Shown here one piece after another: positions 15,976 to 24,937 of a stretch of 64,000 bases of DNA. Origin of the DNA: JAPLUA01 sp964625855 (GTDB taxonomy: Bacteria > Verrucomicrobiota > Verrucomicrobiia > Limisphaerales > UBA8199). Under the pieces are notes generated by a model that saw only the letters and a list, made by a program, of their open reading frames with translations, had not been told where the DNA came from and did no database searches. The stretch is from positions 124,001-188,000 of the forward strand of contig CAZVFC010000004.1 in the NCBI GenBank assembly GCA_964625855.1. Direction: 5' to 3'. The first letter of the stretch is position 1, and each line of letters begins with the position of its first letter. The position numbers and the translations under genes were made by a program.

Positions 15976-16026
15976 GGGTGAACCTAGCGCGGCTTGCCCC
16001 TGATTGCCAGCGGCAGGAACGCCCGC

Positions 16027-16686
16027 TTAGCGGAGCCAGGCGGGGGTTGGCGCTAGTGCAAGCGTCTCCTTGGTATAGGGAATGCCGCGGCGCGGCGTGA
16101 CCACCATTCGCATCGTGTGCCTAAGCGCCGGCAGCAGGCTGGGGAACCGACCGCCCAGCCGGCTCTGCGGGAGGGAGGATACGAGTATCCGCATGAACGT
16201 CTCCAGCGACAGCAGGTTGCCATGGAGGGCCATGTTCGATATCACCACGTGCGGCCAGTAACCCGGTATGATGCCGGAGCTGATACTGCACCTTAAATCG
16301 TTGAGGGAGAATCCCAGCACCGGAAAGCTGCCACGCCGTAGAACGGTAACCAATTGCTCCAATTCGGGCGCGAGCACCCCAAAAACTGCGCGGGCCAGCT
16401 CCGGAGATCCGTGGGCGCCGGTCACGCCATAATCGTAGCACGAAGGGATCGGCAGGTACACCTGCGCGCCGGTCACCTCCTCATCTCCCGTGAGTCGTTC
16501 CAGGCGCAGACAGCCGAACTCGGCCGTCAGCGCCCAACTAGAGGCCACGTCCCGGCGAGTGAATGGACCCAGTCCGGACGGAGTCACCTTCCCCAACAGC
16601 GCGAATACCCGCGACCCCTGCCTCAGCACGCACCTCTGCGCTGCTGCGGTCGTCTTGTTAAGGCACACGGCCATGGTATCAGCCAA
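16027..16686 (-). CDS. Hypothetical protein upstream of the PKS operon
   Basis: A 219-residue ORF that I do not recognise. It has no clear signal peptide or membrane helix. Codon-like composition and conserved-looking blocks (SSWALTAEFGCLRLERL, YLPIPSCYDYG, HVVISNMALHGNLLSLE) suggest it is real rather than a shadow. It ends about 50 bases before the synthase start on the same strand, so it could be the first gene of the polyketide operon. The start is uncertain between codons 1 and 5 (MADTMAV). Function unknown. Confidence 0.5.
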   Translation of the reverse strand: MADTMAVCLNKTTAAAQRCVLRQGSRVFALLGKVTPSGLGPFTRRDVASSWALTAEFGCLRLERLTGDEEVTGAQVYLPIPSCYDYGVTGAHGSPELARAVFGVLAPELEQLVTVLRRGSFPVLGFSLNDLRCSISSGIIPGYWPHVVISNMALHGNLLSLETFMRILVSSLPQSRLGGRFPSLLPALRHTMRMVVTPRRGIPYTKETLALAPTPAWLR

Positions 16687-16944
16687 CGATCATCAGAGGG
16701 AGAATACCTGCCGCGAGGTAAAATAAAATCCGTACTGCTACGCAGACGGGGTAGGTAGTTCCCCGAAGACGAGCGGGCGAGGGCACCCGCGTGACGGATC
16801 CAACTTAGGTTAGTCTTGAAGCGGTCAGTCCAAACCAAGTCAGGGCCATTGGGGGGCAGCATGTTTGAGCGAGGCGTTGCGAACCATTGGCGTGGTTGTC
16901 CCGACGCGTGCTCCCCAGACCGCCTCCATAGTAACTCCGTAGTG

Positions 16945-17042
16945 CCTCCGTCCTTCCTCCGTCCTTCCTCCGTCCTTCCTCCGATTTCGTCTCGAAGGAA
17001 CAACGGAGGAGGAACGGAGGAAGGACGGAGGAAGGACGGAGG
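16945..17042. repeat. Inverted 4+4 array of 11-bp units (CCTCCGTCCTT type)
   Basis: Left arm: CCTCCGTCCTT three times (16945, 16956, 16967) and then CCTCCGATTTC (16978). A 10-base centre, GTCTCGAAGG, follows. Right arm: AACAACGGAGG, AGGAACGGAGG, AAGGACGGAGG and AAGGACGGAGG (16999-17042), the inverted complement with decay towards the centre. Total 98 bp. A degenerate outer unit (ACTCCGTAGTG) precedes it. It lies in the 435-base gap 16687-17121, which shows no gene. There is no T-run after the stem, so a simple Rho-independent terminator is unlikely. Confidence 0.85.
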
Positions 17043-17121
17043 AAGCGCGGCGAGGGGCTGGCGGGGCTCAGGGTGGACCAAGGGCTGAAGCCAGGTGGAC
17101 AATGGTGGTGTGATGCCTTGC

Positions 17122-18498
17122 CTACACTTCGACCGCTTCGCCTGGCGTCGGTTGAATGACCTTGATCCTGGGGTGGCGCGCGTGGATCTGTTGGGCGAAC
17201 CAGTTCCGTGAGTCCTCTTCGCCGTGGCTGAGCAACACCACGCGAGGCTCGACTTCTCCGACGAAGTCCAACAGGTCGCTGCGGTCGGCATGGGCGGTGA
17301 GATCGAAGTCCTGCACTTCGCAGCGCCGAGTTACCTCGCCCGCGGTTGGACTAAGGAGGAACGTCTCGCCCGATTTGGCGGCTTTAAGGCGCCCGCCCGG
17401 CGTGTCCGGATCAGCGTAACCAACGAAGAAGATCGAGTGACGTTCGTCGCCGATCATCCGCAGGGCGAGGTCGTGGGCGGCAGTATGCTCGCTCATCATG
17501 CCGGCGGTGATGACGAAGATGCGGTTGCCGGTTAGCTTCATCTTTTGGGCCTGTCCCTGCTCCAGCACGACGAGGTTCAGCGTTTCCCGCAGTTGCAGGT
17601 TGGGGTACTGACGGTGGGCGCGGTGCGACTCCAGATCGTAGATTTCAGTGAACACGCGGCCGAGGCCGCCGATGTAAATGGGCTGGGGTTTGAGTCTGCC
17701 TTCGCCCATGAGGAGCGCAAGCAGGGCGAGAATCTCCTGGGTGCGCCCCAGGGCAAAGGCGGGAATGAGCACGGAACCCTTTCGCGCGAGCGCCTGCTCG
17801 ATGGCCTGGCTGAGACGCTCGACCTCGCTTGCGCGGGTCGAGTTCGCCGGACGCGCGCGATTGCCGCGCGTGGTTTCCATGACCAGCACGTCGGCTTTCA
17901 CGTCCTCGAAGCGCGCGCCTCTCAGGATGGTCTGGTCGTGAAAACAGACGTCGCCCGTGTAGAACAGCGTCTCGCGGCGGCCGCGCACCATGATGCCGGC
18001 GGAACCCAGGGTATGACCGGCGTCGTAGAATTCCAGGGTTGGCGAGAGGAAGCCGGCACGGGTCTTGTGGAACGAGGCCCAGTCCACCTTGCGGTTGTAC
18101 TTGAATCCCTGGAACCGCGGCGCAATGACGTCCACCTCGTCGTGGCTAAAGAGCGGATACCCTTTGAGGCCCAGTTCCTCCCGCTGGCGCTTCATCACGT
18201 TCACGGAGTTGTGCAGGACGCGCTCGATGAGGAAGTAGCTCAGCTCGGTCATGAGGACATGGGCGTGCGGGAAGTAACGCATGGCGACCGGCAAGGAACC
18301 AACGTGGTCGTGGTGGCAGTGGGAAATGGCAACGGCGTCCAGCTCTTCCTTCTTCACCAGGTCATACCGCGGCAGCCCGGCGCGACCTTCGATCCGGGGG
18401 TGCGTGCCGGTGTCCATCAGCAGCCGGTGCCCCTCCATTTCCACGAACCATGCGGTGGCGCCGATGGCGGCATCCGGGTTCAGATTGATGATCCTCAT
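17122..18498 (-). CDS. Metallo-beta-lactamase / beta-CASP RNase-like nuclease
   Basis: A 458-residue protein of the CPSF73/YSH1-like family. The zinc motif HCHHDH is at residues 60-65, with the second-shell GHTLGSAG, Asp in FYTGDVCF, the beta-CASP block FALGRTQEIL and C-terminal AHADRSDLL and LLSHGEED histidines. Such enzymes are RNA endo/exonucleases acting in RNA maturation or decay; the substrate here is unknown. The ATG at 18498 overlaps the stop of the DUF4412 gene (ATGA), so the two are translationally coupled. Upstream in-frame codons are a shadow of that gene. Confidence 0.88.
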   Translation of the reverse strand: MRIINLNPDAAIGATAWFVEMEGHRLLMDTGTHPRIEGRAGLPRYDLVKKEELDAVAISHCHHDHVGSLPVAMRYFPHAHVLMTELSYFLIERVLHNSVNVMKRQREELGLKGYPLFSHDEVDVIAPRFQGFKYNRKVDWASFHKTRAGFLSPTLEFYDAGHTLGSAGIMVRGRRETLFYTGDVCFHDQTILRGARFEDVKADVLVMETTRGNRARPANSTRASEVERLSQAIEQALARKGSVLIPAFALGRTQEILALLALLMGEGRLKPQPIYIGGLGRVFTEIYDLESHRAHRQYPNLQLRETLNLVVLEQGQAQKMKLTGNRIFVITAGMMSEHTAAHDLALRMIGDERHSIFFVGYADPDTPGGRLKAAKSGETFLLSPTAGEVTRRCEVQDFDLTAHADRSDLLDFVGEVEPRVVLLSHGEEDSRNWFAQQIHARHPRIKVIQPTPGEAVEV

Positions 18499-19193
18499 TG
18501 GATCGGGGTATAGTCCGCCGGCACCTCGAACTGCTTGAGGTCGGGCTTCGCGAATTGGACCTGCCTGAAACGCATGATCACCGTGGTGTCCTTTTCCTTC
18601 GTCTGGATTTGTATGGGCAGGTCCTTCAAGTCCGCCGCATTCCACGTGGTGGCTTGGAGGACCGGCCCCTGCTTGTTCTTAACCACAACCTGGTTCTTCA
18701 CACAGGCATGGCCGTCAATCGTCTCCTTCCCGAGGACGGTCTTCTCCAGCATCAGGCCCTTCTCCATTGCTTCGGTCTCTCCTTTGGCGAGGGGCAGGGT
18801 AAGGTACCTCCGGGTGACGGGGTAGAGGACAAAGGTGGCCTTCTTGTCGGGCCGGAAGATGCTGACCATGCGGTCCATGCCCGATTGCTTCAAGCTGGTA
18901 ATGGTGCTGGCGGGCATATCGCGGCTCGTGCTCTGCTCCAGGTTAATGTCCATGCGGACCTTTTTGTCGAGAACGGCAAAGTCCATGGGCATCCGGAGCC
19001 ATTCATTTCCCGATTTGTCGAGCACCTGGGTGTCAAGCCGGGCGGAGAAGGCAGCCACATCGCCAAACAGCATTACGAAGGCGGCGTTGATGCCTGTCGG
19101 AGAACCAGCGGTCGGCAGTTCCGCGCTCGCGGCGTGGTGGGCCGCCAGAATCAGTGCCAGCAAGGCAGGCAGTCTCGGGTGTATGAGTTGCAT
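18495..19193 (-). CDS. DUF4412-like periplasmic protein
   Basis: A 232-residue exported protein: signal peptide LPALLALILAAHHAASA, then a LolA/LolB-like beta-rich domain (MDFAVLDKKVRMDINLEQ, ATFVLYPVTRRYLTLPL, ETIDGHACVKNQVVV) as in DUF4412 and outer-membrane lipoprotein-sorting-like proteins. There is no lipobox cysteine. It may carry a hydrophobic ligand in the periplasm. It lies between the AsmA/DUF748 gene (19-base gap upstream) and the beta-CASP nuclease (4-base overlap downstream), suggesting a three-gene operon that mixes envelope and RNA functions. The joint purpose is not obvious. Confidence 0.75.
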   Translation of the reverse strand: MQLIHPRLPALLALILAAHHAASAELPTAGSPTGINAAFVMLFGDVAAFSARLDTQVLDKSGNEWLRMPMDFAVLDKKVRMDINLEQSTSRDMPASTITSLKQSGMDRMVSIFRPDKKATFVLYPVTRRYLTLPLAKGETEAMEKGLMLEKTVLGKETIDGHACVKNQVVVKNKQGPVLQATTWNAADLKDLPIQIQTKEKDTTVIMRFRQVQFAKPDLKQFEVPADYTPIQ

Positions 19194-19212
19194 ATTCTAC
19201 GTGGTATTCCGT

Positions 19213-22200
19213 TCAGTTGAGCGACAGGTTTGCCCGGCATTCGCCGCGGTAGGCCGCATCCACGGGTTTCGGCATAACGAGGAATAGCCGGTCGGCGGTT
19301 GTTTGGCCGTTTTGCACCAGCCAGTCCTGGACCCAGCGCGAACGGGCGGTCATGAGCTGCCGTAGGTCTTCCTCGGTCGCTTCAGTTTTCTCCTCCAGCA
19401 GTTGCTCCATGACCTCGGGCGTGGCCAGGTCCAGCGCCTGCCGATCGGCTTTGGGAAGGTGCTTCTCGGCCTTGCTTCGACTGCTGGAGCCGCCGGTGAA
19501 CACGCCCGTGATGAACTCACGGAAGTGGCGGTTCGGCTTGGGCGGAGTCTTACCAGCGGTTACGTCCACAGGCTGGTTTGTGCCAGCCAAGCGGGCCAGG
19601 TTCGTCTGGATCACGGCGGCGATATTTGTTCCGAACTGCTCGACGAAGGCGGCGCGGAGCAGGCGTTCGCGCTCCTCGGGCTCGATCTGAAATGTGGCGA
19701 TGGATTCGGGCGCACGCCCTTTCGCTGCAAGTTCCCGCAGACGGCTCGCCTTGAGGTTTCCAGCAAGCTTTCGCCTGGCAAGCGCAGCGCGATCGGTGTC
19801 CGGGTCAATCGCGCCTTCGATCTCCAGATTCAGGGCGGGCCGCTTTGCCAGGGCCGCAGCCAGCTTGCCGAGTTTGTCAACTTCGCCAGCGACGGGATTC
19901 GTGGTGCCGGGCTCGAACTCGACATAGCTGAGTTCCTCGCCACCACCGCCTGCCAGCGCCCCCAGCATCTTGAAGGGCGACGCAGCCGCCTTGACGATGA
20001 CATTCACCAAGACCTGGAGGACGATTGGGCCGAGGCGGAACTTCGGATCGTCCAGGTTGCCTTCGATCGGCAGGTCGAGCGCGATACGACCGTTGCTGTC
20101 CTTGAGCAGCGCCACGCCGAGTTTCAGGGGCAGCTTGCTGGCATCCGGATTGTTGTTGTGCGGGCCAAGGGTGAACTGGTCCACCGAAATCTTGTTCTCC
20201 GCCCGCAAGGTCGCGCCCTCAATACGGTAGCGGAGGCTCGTGCTCAGCAGCCCCTTCTTTAGCGGGTAGCCCGCAAACTTCTCCAGGTAACCGCTCAGCG
20301 GCGTGAGCTGAGTGTTCGCGTTTGTGATGGTGAGGTCCACGAGCCGCGTCGCGGACAAGGGACTCACGCGGCCGCTGATGAAGAATGGCGATTGCGCATC
20401 TATCTTGCCGCTGAGGTTTACCTCAGCCGTCTTGTCCAGCGCCGACGAAAGACCTTTAATTGTGCCGCTGAGTTCCTCCACGCCAAGAGCGACCCGTGGC
20501 TGCACCGATTCGTCGGCGAATGCGAATGAGGCGTGATCCAGCGTCAAAGTGCCTAGCTGAACGGGGAATAGATCGCTCGAGGTCTTCTCGATCGTATTGG
20601 TGGTGGGCGCAGAGCCACCGACCGTGTTTGTGACGGTGGGGTCCTTTGTATCCTTTCTGAGAATCAGGGACAGGTTCAGTTGCTGGTTCGTGCCGATGAG
20701 CAGGCTCGCTCTGGGGCGCGCGAGAAGGACCTCGTCAATCTTGAGGCGGTTCGGAGCGAGTGCGGCGTCAATGCCCTTTACCGCTAGGTCGTCCCAGCGC
20801 ACGAATTCCTTGAACATGACCTGGTCCGTCGTGACAAAGTTGGATAAGCCCAGAGCACCGGTAAAAGTGAGCAGCGGTGCGGAGGAGTCGTTTGTCTGGA
20901 AATGGATCTTGCCGGCCGTGCTCAGCGCGCCGCTCACAATGCCAAGCCCCACGAATTGCTCGACATACGGCTGCGCGGCGCGGAGGTCGAGGCTCTTCAG
21001 GTCCACGTCCACATCCGCAAACAACGGCGCGAGCATCGCCGTACCGCGCGCCGCAACGGTGCCAGCTTCATTGACGCGGAACCCCATTTTGGCCGTGATG
21101 AGCCGATTGCTGGCCGTGCTTACACCCTTCAGGTTAACCGTGAGTTGATCCAGCAGGAAGGAGGCCGGTTTGGGCAGTTTCAAGTCCTCGAGCTTGAGCG
21201 CATAGTCGTCGAGCTGGATTTCGTCCACGTTCAACGTCCAGCCGCCGATGGCATAGGCAGCCTGGTTCGTCGGACCGGTCTCCGCGGCGCGCGCTGGAGG
21301 TGCATTGGTTGGCGCACCCGCGAGCAAGGTCAGCAGACTGATGGTGCCATCCTGGCCACGGCGCACCACCACCGAACCTCCGCGCCCCCTAAAAAGCCCA
21401 ACTCTTCCTCGTCGCTCTACGAGACTGGCATCCACGCCCTCGAATGCGATTTGATGAATGCGCGTAACCGTCTCAGCGCTTTCGGGCATCTGCACCTCGA
21501 GGTCGGTGAGGGACAGGCTGGCGTTCGTGACGCTGCCTTGCAGCTTGGCAGCCTCCTGCGCCACGCGGTATGGCACGCGCACCGCAAGCTTTCCGCCGAC
21601 AATCTTGCCCCGGAAGAAGTCCTCCGCATACGGCAAGTACTTCTGCAAGTCTATGGCGTTGACCCTCACTTCGCCACGAGACGACAACGGGCTGAAAGAG
21701 AAGCTGCCCGCGCCGTCCAGCGTTTCGGCCGCTTCGCTGGAGATGTGGAAGGAGTATTGGGCAGTGGTTCCCGGCTTGGTGCCAAATCCTTTCACGCTCA
21801 CTTGGATGGGCTTCAACTCGGTTCGGAACGGCGTTCGCAGGGTTAAGTCCTCAAAGCTAACCGTAGTCCGTTCAATGGTGAAATCGTCCACCGCGACGGT
21901 TAGAGCCGGCCCAGCGCTCACAGCCGCCGAAGCTGCCGGGTGCCCATTGGTCGCAGGTGGAGGGAGCGTCAACAAGTCGAGGATATTCAGGTGGCCATCC
22001 TTCTTCAACCGCAGGAGAAAAGAGGCTTCGGACACTCTCACCGCGTCGCAACGAAGGGCGCTCTCGCGCAGGCTGAACCCGGCATTCTTCACGTCGAGAC
22101 CACGCAGCCCCCCAATGATTTCGCGGGTGTCCGGGTCAAGTAACCGCACATCGGCCACCCGTAAGTCAGCGTTCGTAAGTGCCAGATCGAAGCCGTTCGT

Positions 22201-22995
22201 GTCCGCGGCAAAACGGTAATCAAACCGCACGTCCGCGAGGCCGTTCGTCAGAACCGCGCGCGTGAGGTCTTCGAGATACGGCTGATAGCGCGGAAGTTGC
22301 GCGGCCGTGATTTCAAGATGGCCGGAGGATTGGAGCGGTTGCACCGTAAGGTCCCCGGCCCAGGTGAGGCTGCGGCCCGCGTCGCTCTCGGCGCGAAACG
22401 AATAAGGGGTCTCGGCATGCGGACGGGTTGTGAAGTTGTTGAGCTGCACGTTGATGGGACGGTACTCCGTGCGGAAGGGGGAACGCCGCGTGCGATCCTC
22501 CAGGGCGACAAACCCGTTGGTGACTGCCAGAAGGAAGATGTTGATGCGTGGGATGCTGGCCGGTCCGCTTGGCTTCGGCGGCGCGTTGGCCGGCGCCTCG
22601 AGCATATTGGCGAAATTCAGTCGGCCGTCCTTCAGCAGGATGACTTCGCCGATCGGCTTAACGAGCCGGATTTCCTTGAACGTCCACGCCCAGCGAAATA
22701 GCGACGAGGCTTGAAAGTTCACATATAGCTCGTCCCACGAGGCAAACGGCCGTCCTTCCGGCTCGGTCAGCGCCAGTCCCCGCACCGTGAGCGAGAACGT
22801 CCAGGGATTCACTTTCACCTGCCGGACCGCGACCCGGCGTTCGGTGATATCGGGCAGGCGTTTGAGCAACTGCCACTTGATGAGCGCCGGCAACACAAAG
22901 AAACCGACGAGCGAATACATGCACAAAGCCACCGTTAACCAGAGCAGCCATTTGCGTGATCGCGGGCTGAGATGATTGAGGATGGCGGGCTTCAT
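19213..22995 (-). CDS. AsmA-like / DUF748 envelope protein
   Basis: A 1,260-residue protein. One N-terminal membrane helix (WLLWLTVALCMYSLVGFFVLP, about residues 17-37) is followed by a very long periplasmic part with repeated DUF748 signatures such as INVQLNNFTTRP, FTIERTTVSFEDLTLRTPFRTELKPIQVSVKGF and LYVNFQASSLFRW. These beta-taco proteins resemble AsmA/YhdP/TamB, which bridge inner and outer membranes and move phospholipids. The C-terminus (LNLEIEGAIDPDTDRAALAR) matches the end of the family. First gene of the operon with DUF4412 and the beta-CASP nuclease. Confidence 0.88.
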   Translation of the reverse strand: MKPAILNHLSPRSRKWLLWLTVALCMYSLVGFFVLPALIKWQLLKRLPDITERRVAVRQVKVNPWTFSLTVRGLALTEPEGRPFASWDELYVNFQASSLFRWAWTFKEIRLVKPIGEVILLKDGRLNFANMLEAPANAPPKPSGPASIPRINIFLLAVTNGFVALEDRTRRSPFRTEYRPINVQLNNFTTRPHAETPYSFRAESDAGRSLTWAGDLTVQPLQSSGHLEITAAQLPRYQPYLEDLTRAVLTNGLADVRFDYRFAADTNGFDLALTNADLRVADVRLLDPDTREIIGGLRGLDVKNAGFSLRESALRCDAVRVSEASFLLRLKKDGHLNILDLLTLPPPATNGHPAASAAVSAGPALTVAVDDFTIERTTVSFEDLTLRTPFRTELKPIQVSVKGFGTKPGTTAQYSFHISSEAAETLDGAGSFSFSPLSSRGEVRVNAIDLQKYLPYAEDFFRGKIVGGKLAVRVPYRVAQEAAKLQGSVTNASLSLTDLEVQMPESAETVTRIHQIAFEGVDASLVERRGRVGLFRGRGGSVVVRRGQDGTISLLTLLAGAPTNAPPARAAETGPTNQAAYAIGGWTLNVDEIQLDDYALKLEDLKLPKPASFLLDQLTVNLKGVSTASNRLITAKMGFRVNEAGTVAARGTAMLAPLFADVDVDLKSLDLRAAQPYVEQFVGLGIVSGALSTAGKIHFQTNDSSAPLLTFTGALGLSNFVTTDQVMFKEFVRWDDLAVKGIDAALAPNRLKIDEVLLARPRASLLIGTNQQLNLSLILRKDTKDPTVTNTVGGSAPTTNTIEKTSSDLFPVQLGTLTLDHASFAFADESVQPRVALGVEELSGTIKGLSSALDKTAEVNLSGKIDAQSPFFISGRVSPLSATRLVDLTITNANTQLTPLSGYLEKFAGYPLKKGLLSTSLRYRIEGATLRAENKISVDQFTLGPHNNNPDASKLPLKLGVALLKDSNGRIALDLPIEGNLDDPKFRLGPIVLQVLVNVIVKAAASPFKMLGALAGGGGEELSYVEFEPGTTNPVAGEVDKLGKLAAALAKRPALNLEIEGAIDPDTDRAALARRKLAGNLKASRLRELAAKGRAPESIATFQIEPEERERLLRAAFVEQFGTNIAAVIQTNLARLAGTNQPVDVTAGKTPPKPNRHFREFITGVFTGGSSSRSKAEKHLPKADRQALDLATPEVMEQLLEEKTEATEEDLRQLMTARSRWVQDWLVQNGQTTADRLFLVMPKPVDAAYRGECRANLSLN

Positions 22996-23071
22996 AAGGC
23001 GAGGAAACCGGTCTTGATACCCCCCTATGTGGCAAGAGTTGTTCCTCCGGCACCAGGCATGGGTCTGCTCC

Positions 23072-24934
23072 TCATTGGGGCCTTCGCCACCGCTGCCAAT
23101 CGGTAAGGACGAGTTGGTCCGGAAGCCAGTCTGACTGGGCCTGGTTGAGGGGGAAATAATCGGGCACTCTCTTCTTCATCAGGCTATCGAGAATGAAGCT
23201 GCCCCAGCTTTGTTCGCCCACTCGAATCCACTCGGACAGAAGCCGTGCGTCCATAGTCTGAGGCGTTAGATAGAGGAGGCTGATCGGCTTCTGGTAGTCA
23301 TGAATGGCAAAGAAGTTCTCTTGCGTGCCGAGATCCCTGGCATCCGGAGAACATTTCAACGTGAGCCAGACGGATTGTCGCTGACCGTACCAGGCCATGG
23401 CCCAGGGCACGTCGCTCATTGTTAGTTCCGATTCCTTCACCCACCCAGCGAAGGTCTGGATGGCCGGGGGATAATAGGGTGGGTAGGCTATGGGGTTGGT
23501 CCGGGGAGGCAGGAAAGCCAGAATCATTGGCAGGCAGACAACGGCACTGAAAACCCCGACGACGAGGAAACGCAACAGGTAGAACGGTAGTTCGATCAGG
23601 TCGAGCAACAAGAAAAACAGGCTGACGCCATAGACCAGCACCAGCGGAGCCAGCAGAATGAGCAGATTCTCGGAGTTGATCTCAGGTGAATCGTCCGAGA
23701 GTTGGGTGCGTCCCAGCGCCTGCGTCATCACCAGGACCACCAGGCAGCCCAGCAGAAAGTAGCGCAGCCGCCGGATCGTCGGGTTGCGAAAACTGACGAG
23801 CAACCCTACCAGGAAGAACGCGGAAGTCCAATTGCCGCCGAGCTTTGGCAACTCCGATTGCACGATCTGGCGCAAGTTCGTCATCAGCTTGACCCAGAAG
23901 GGCATCAGGTAAATGCGGCTGTAGTCCGGCTGGAGCGAGCGTTCGAGGCGAAAGTCCGGGAAGAGCATCGTCTCTTCCATCACGGCGAACCCGGCCGTTC
24001 CGAACGGGGTGCCGCTGAGGCTGTAATTGCGGGCCACCCATGGGGCCATGGTGCCGACAAACACTACCAGGGCGAGCAGTGCCAGCACCACTCGTTGGCG
24101 GCCGCCACACAGGATCAGGTAGAGTAGAGCGGGAAGCATCAACCAGCCGAAGGAATAGCGCGTCAGCGCTCCCACGCCGACCACCAGACCCGATAGGCCG
24201 GCCAGCACAAAGGCGCCCGCCGCACCCCACTTGGGCTCACGGATCTCTCGCTCGAACAACGCCAAGCACCCCGCCAGCGCCATGAAGATAAGCACCAGCA
24301 GAATCGTGGACAGCCCGGACACGCTGAACCGCCAGAACAACTCCGTGCCCAGCAGAAAGCCGCCCGAGAGCCAGGCCACCCGCGCATCGAACAACTGCCG
24401 GGCGACAAGAAAGGTCAGCGCGACGACGCCAAAGAACAGTAGCTGGTTGAACAGGCCGATGAGAAAATCGGGCTGATGCCGCAGGAACGTGCGCGAGCCA
24501 CCCGCTCGGCCAGGGGGCCCACTCCAGAACGGGCTCGTGGTGTCCACCGCGTAGCGGAAGGGCAGCAGTTTCATCAACCCAGCCAGCACGACGGGATAGA
24601 CGGGCGCGTTTGCCAGGTCGGGATGCATCCCCTTGATCCGGGTCAGATCGGCAGCGCTGGCGGCGGCCGACGCCCCGTGCTTGTCGGTGAAGTGCTTCTT
24701 GATCAGATGCATGCTGAAGGGCCGGATGAAGAGGGTGGTGTAGCCTTTGCCCTCGGCGAGGTTGCGCGCGAGTTGGGCCGCATCCATGGCTTCCGCGCTC
24801 GCCATGTTCTTAAACGCACGCCAGTTGTAACCGACGGTGAGCAAAGCGACAGCGAGAAGGCTGAGGCCAATGCGGAAGAAGCGCGCGCCGCCGCCAACTT
24901 CGAGTTTGTGAATGATGTCTTGCAGGAATGGCAT
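23072..24934 (-). CDS. GT-C type membrane glycosyltransferase (GT39/ArnT-like)
   Basis: A 620-residue polytopic protein with about eleven membrane segments. After the first helix comes EAMDAAQLARNLAEGKGYTT, the loop with acidic residue and downstream RN-GxGY pattern of GT-C enzymes such as PMT/ArnT that use polyprenyl-phosphate sugars. The C-terminus is soluble (ELTMSDVPWAMAWYG onwards). It starts 3 bases after the stop of the NtrC-type regulator gene, so it is translated from the same message. The role is probably glycosylation of protein or lipid at the outer face of the inner membrane. The acceptor is unknown. Confidence 0.75.
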   Translation of the reverse strand: MPFLQDIIHKLEVGGGARFFRIGLSLLAVALLTVGYNWRAFKNMASAEAMDAAQLARNLAEGKGYTTLFIRPFSMHLIKKHFTDKHGASAAASAADLTRIKGMHPDLANAPVYPVVLAGLMKLLPFRYAVDTTSPFWSGPPGRAGGSRTFLRHQPDFLIGLFNQLLFFGVVALTFLVARQLFDARVAWLSGGFLLGTELFWRFSVSGLSTILLVLIFMALAGCLALFEREIREPKWGAAGAFVLAGLSGLVVGVGALTRYSFGWLMLPALLYLILCGGRQRVVLALLALVVFVGTMAPWVARNYSLSGTPFGTAGFAVMEETMLFPDFRLERSLQPDYSRIYLMPFWVKLMTNLRQIVQSELPKLGGNWTSAFFLVGLLVSFRNPTIRRLRYFLLGCLVVLVMTQALGRTQLSDDSPEINSENLLILLAPLVLVYGVSLFFLLLDLIELPFYLLRFLVVGVFSAVVCLPMILAFLPPRTNPIAYPPYYPPAIQTFAGWVKESELTMSDVPWAMAWYGQRQSVWLTLKCSPDARDLGTQENFFAIHDYQKPISLLYLTPQTMDARLLSEWIRVGEQSWGSFILDSLMKKRVPDYFPLNQAQSDWLPDQLVLTDWQRWRRPQ

Positions 24935-24937
24935 AGA

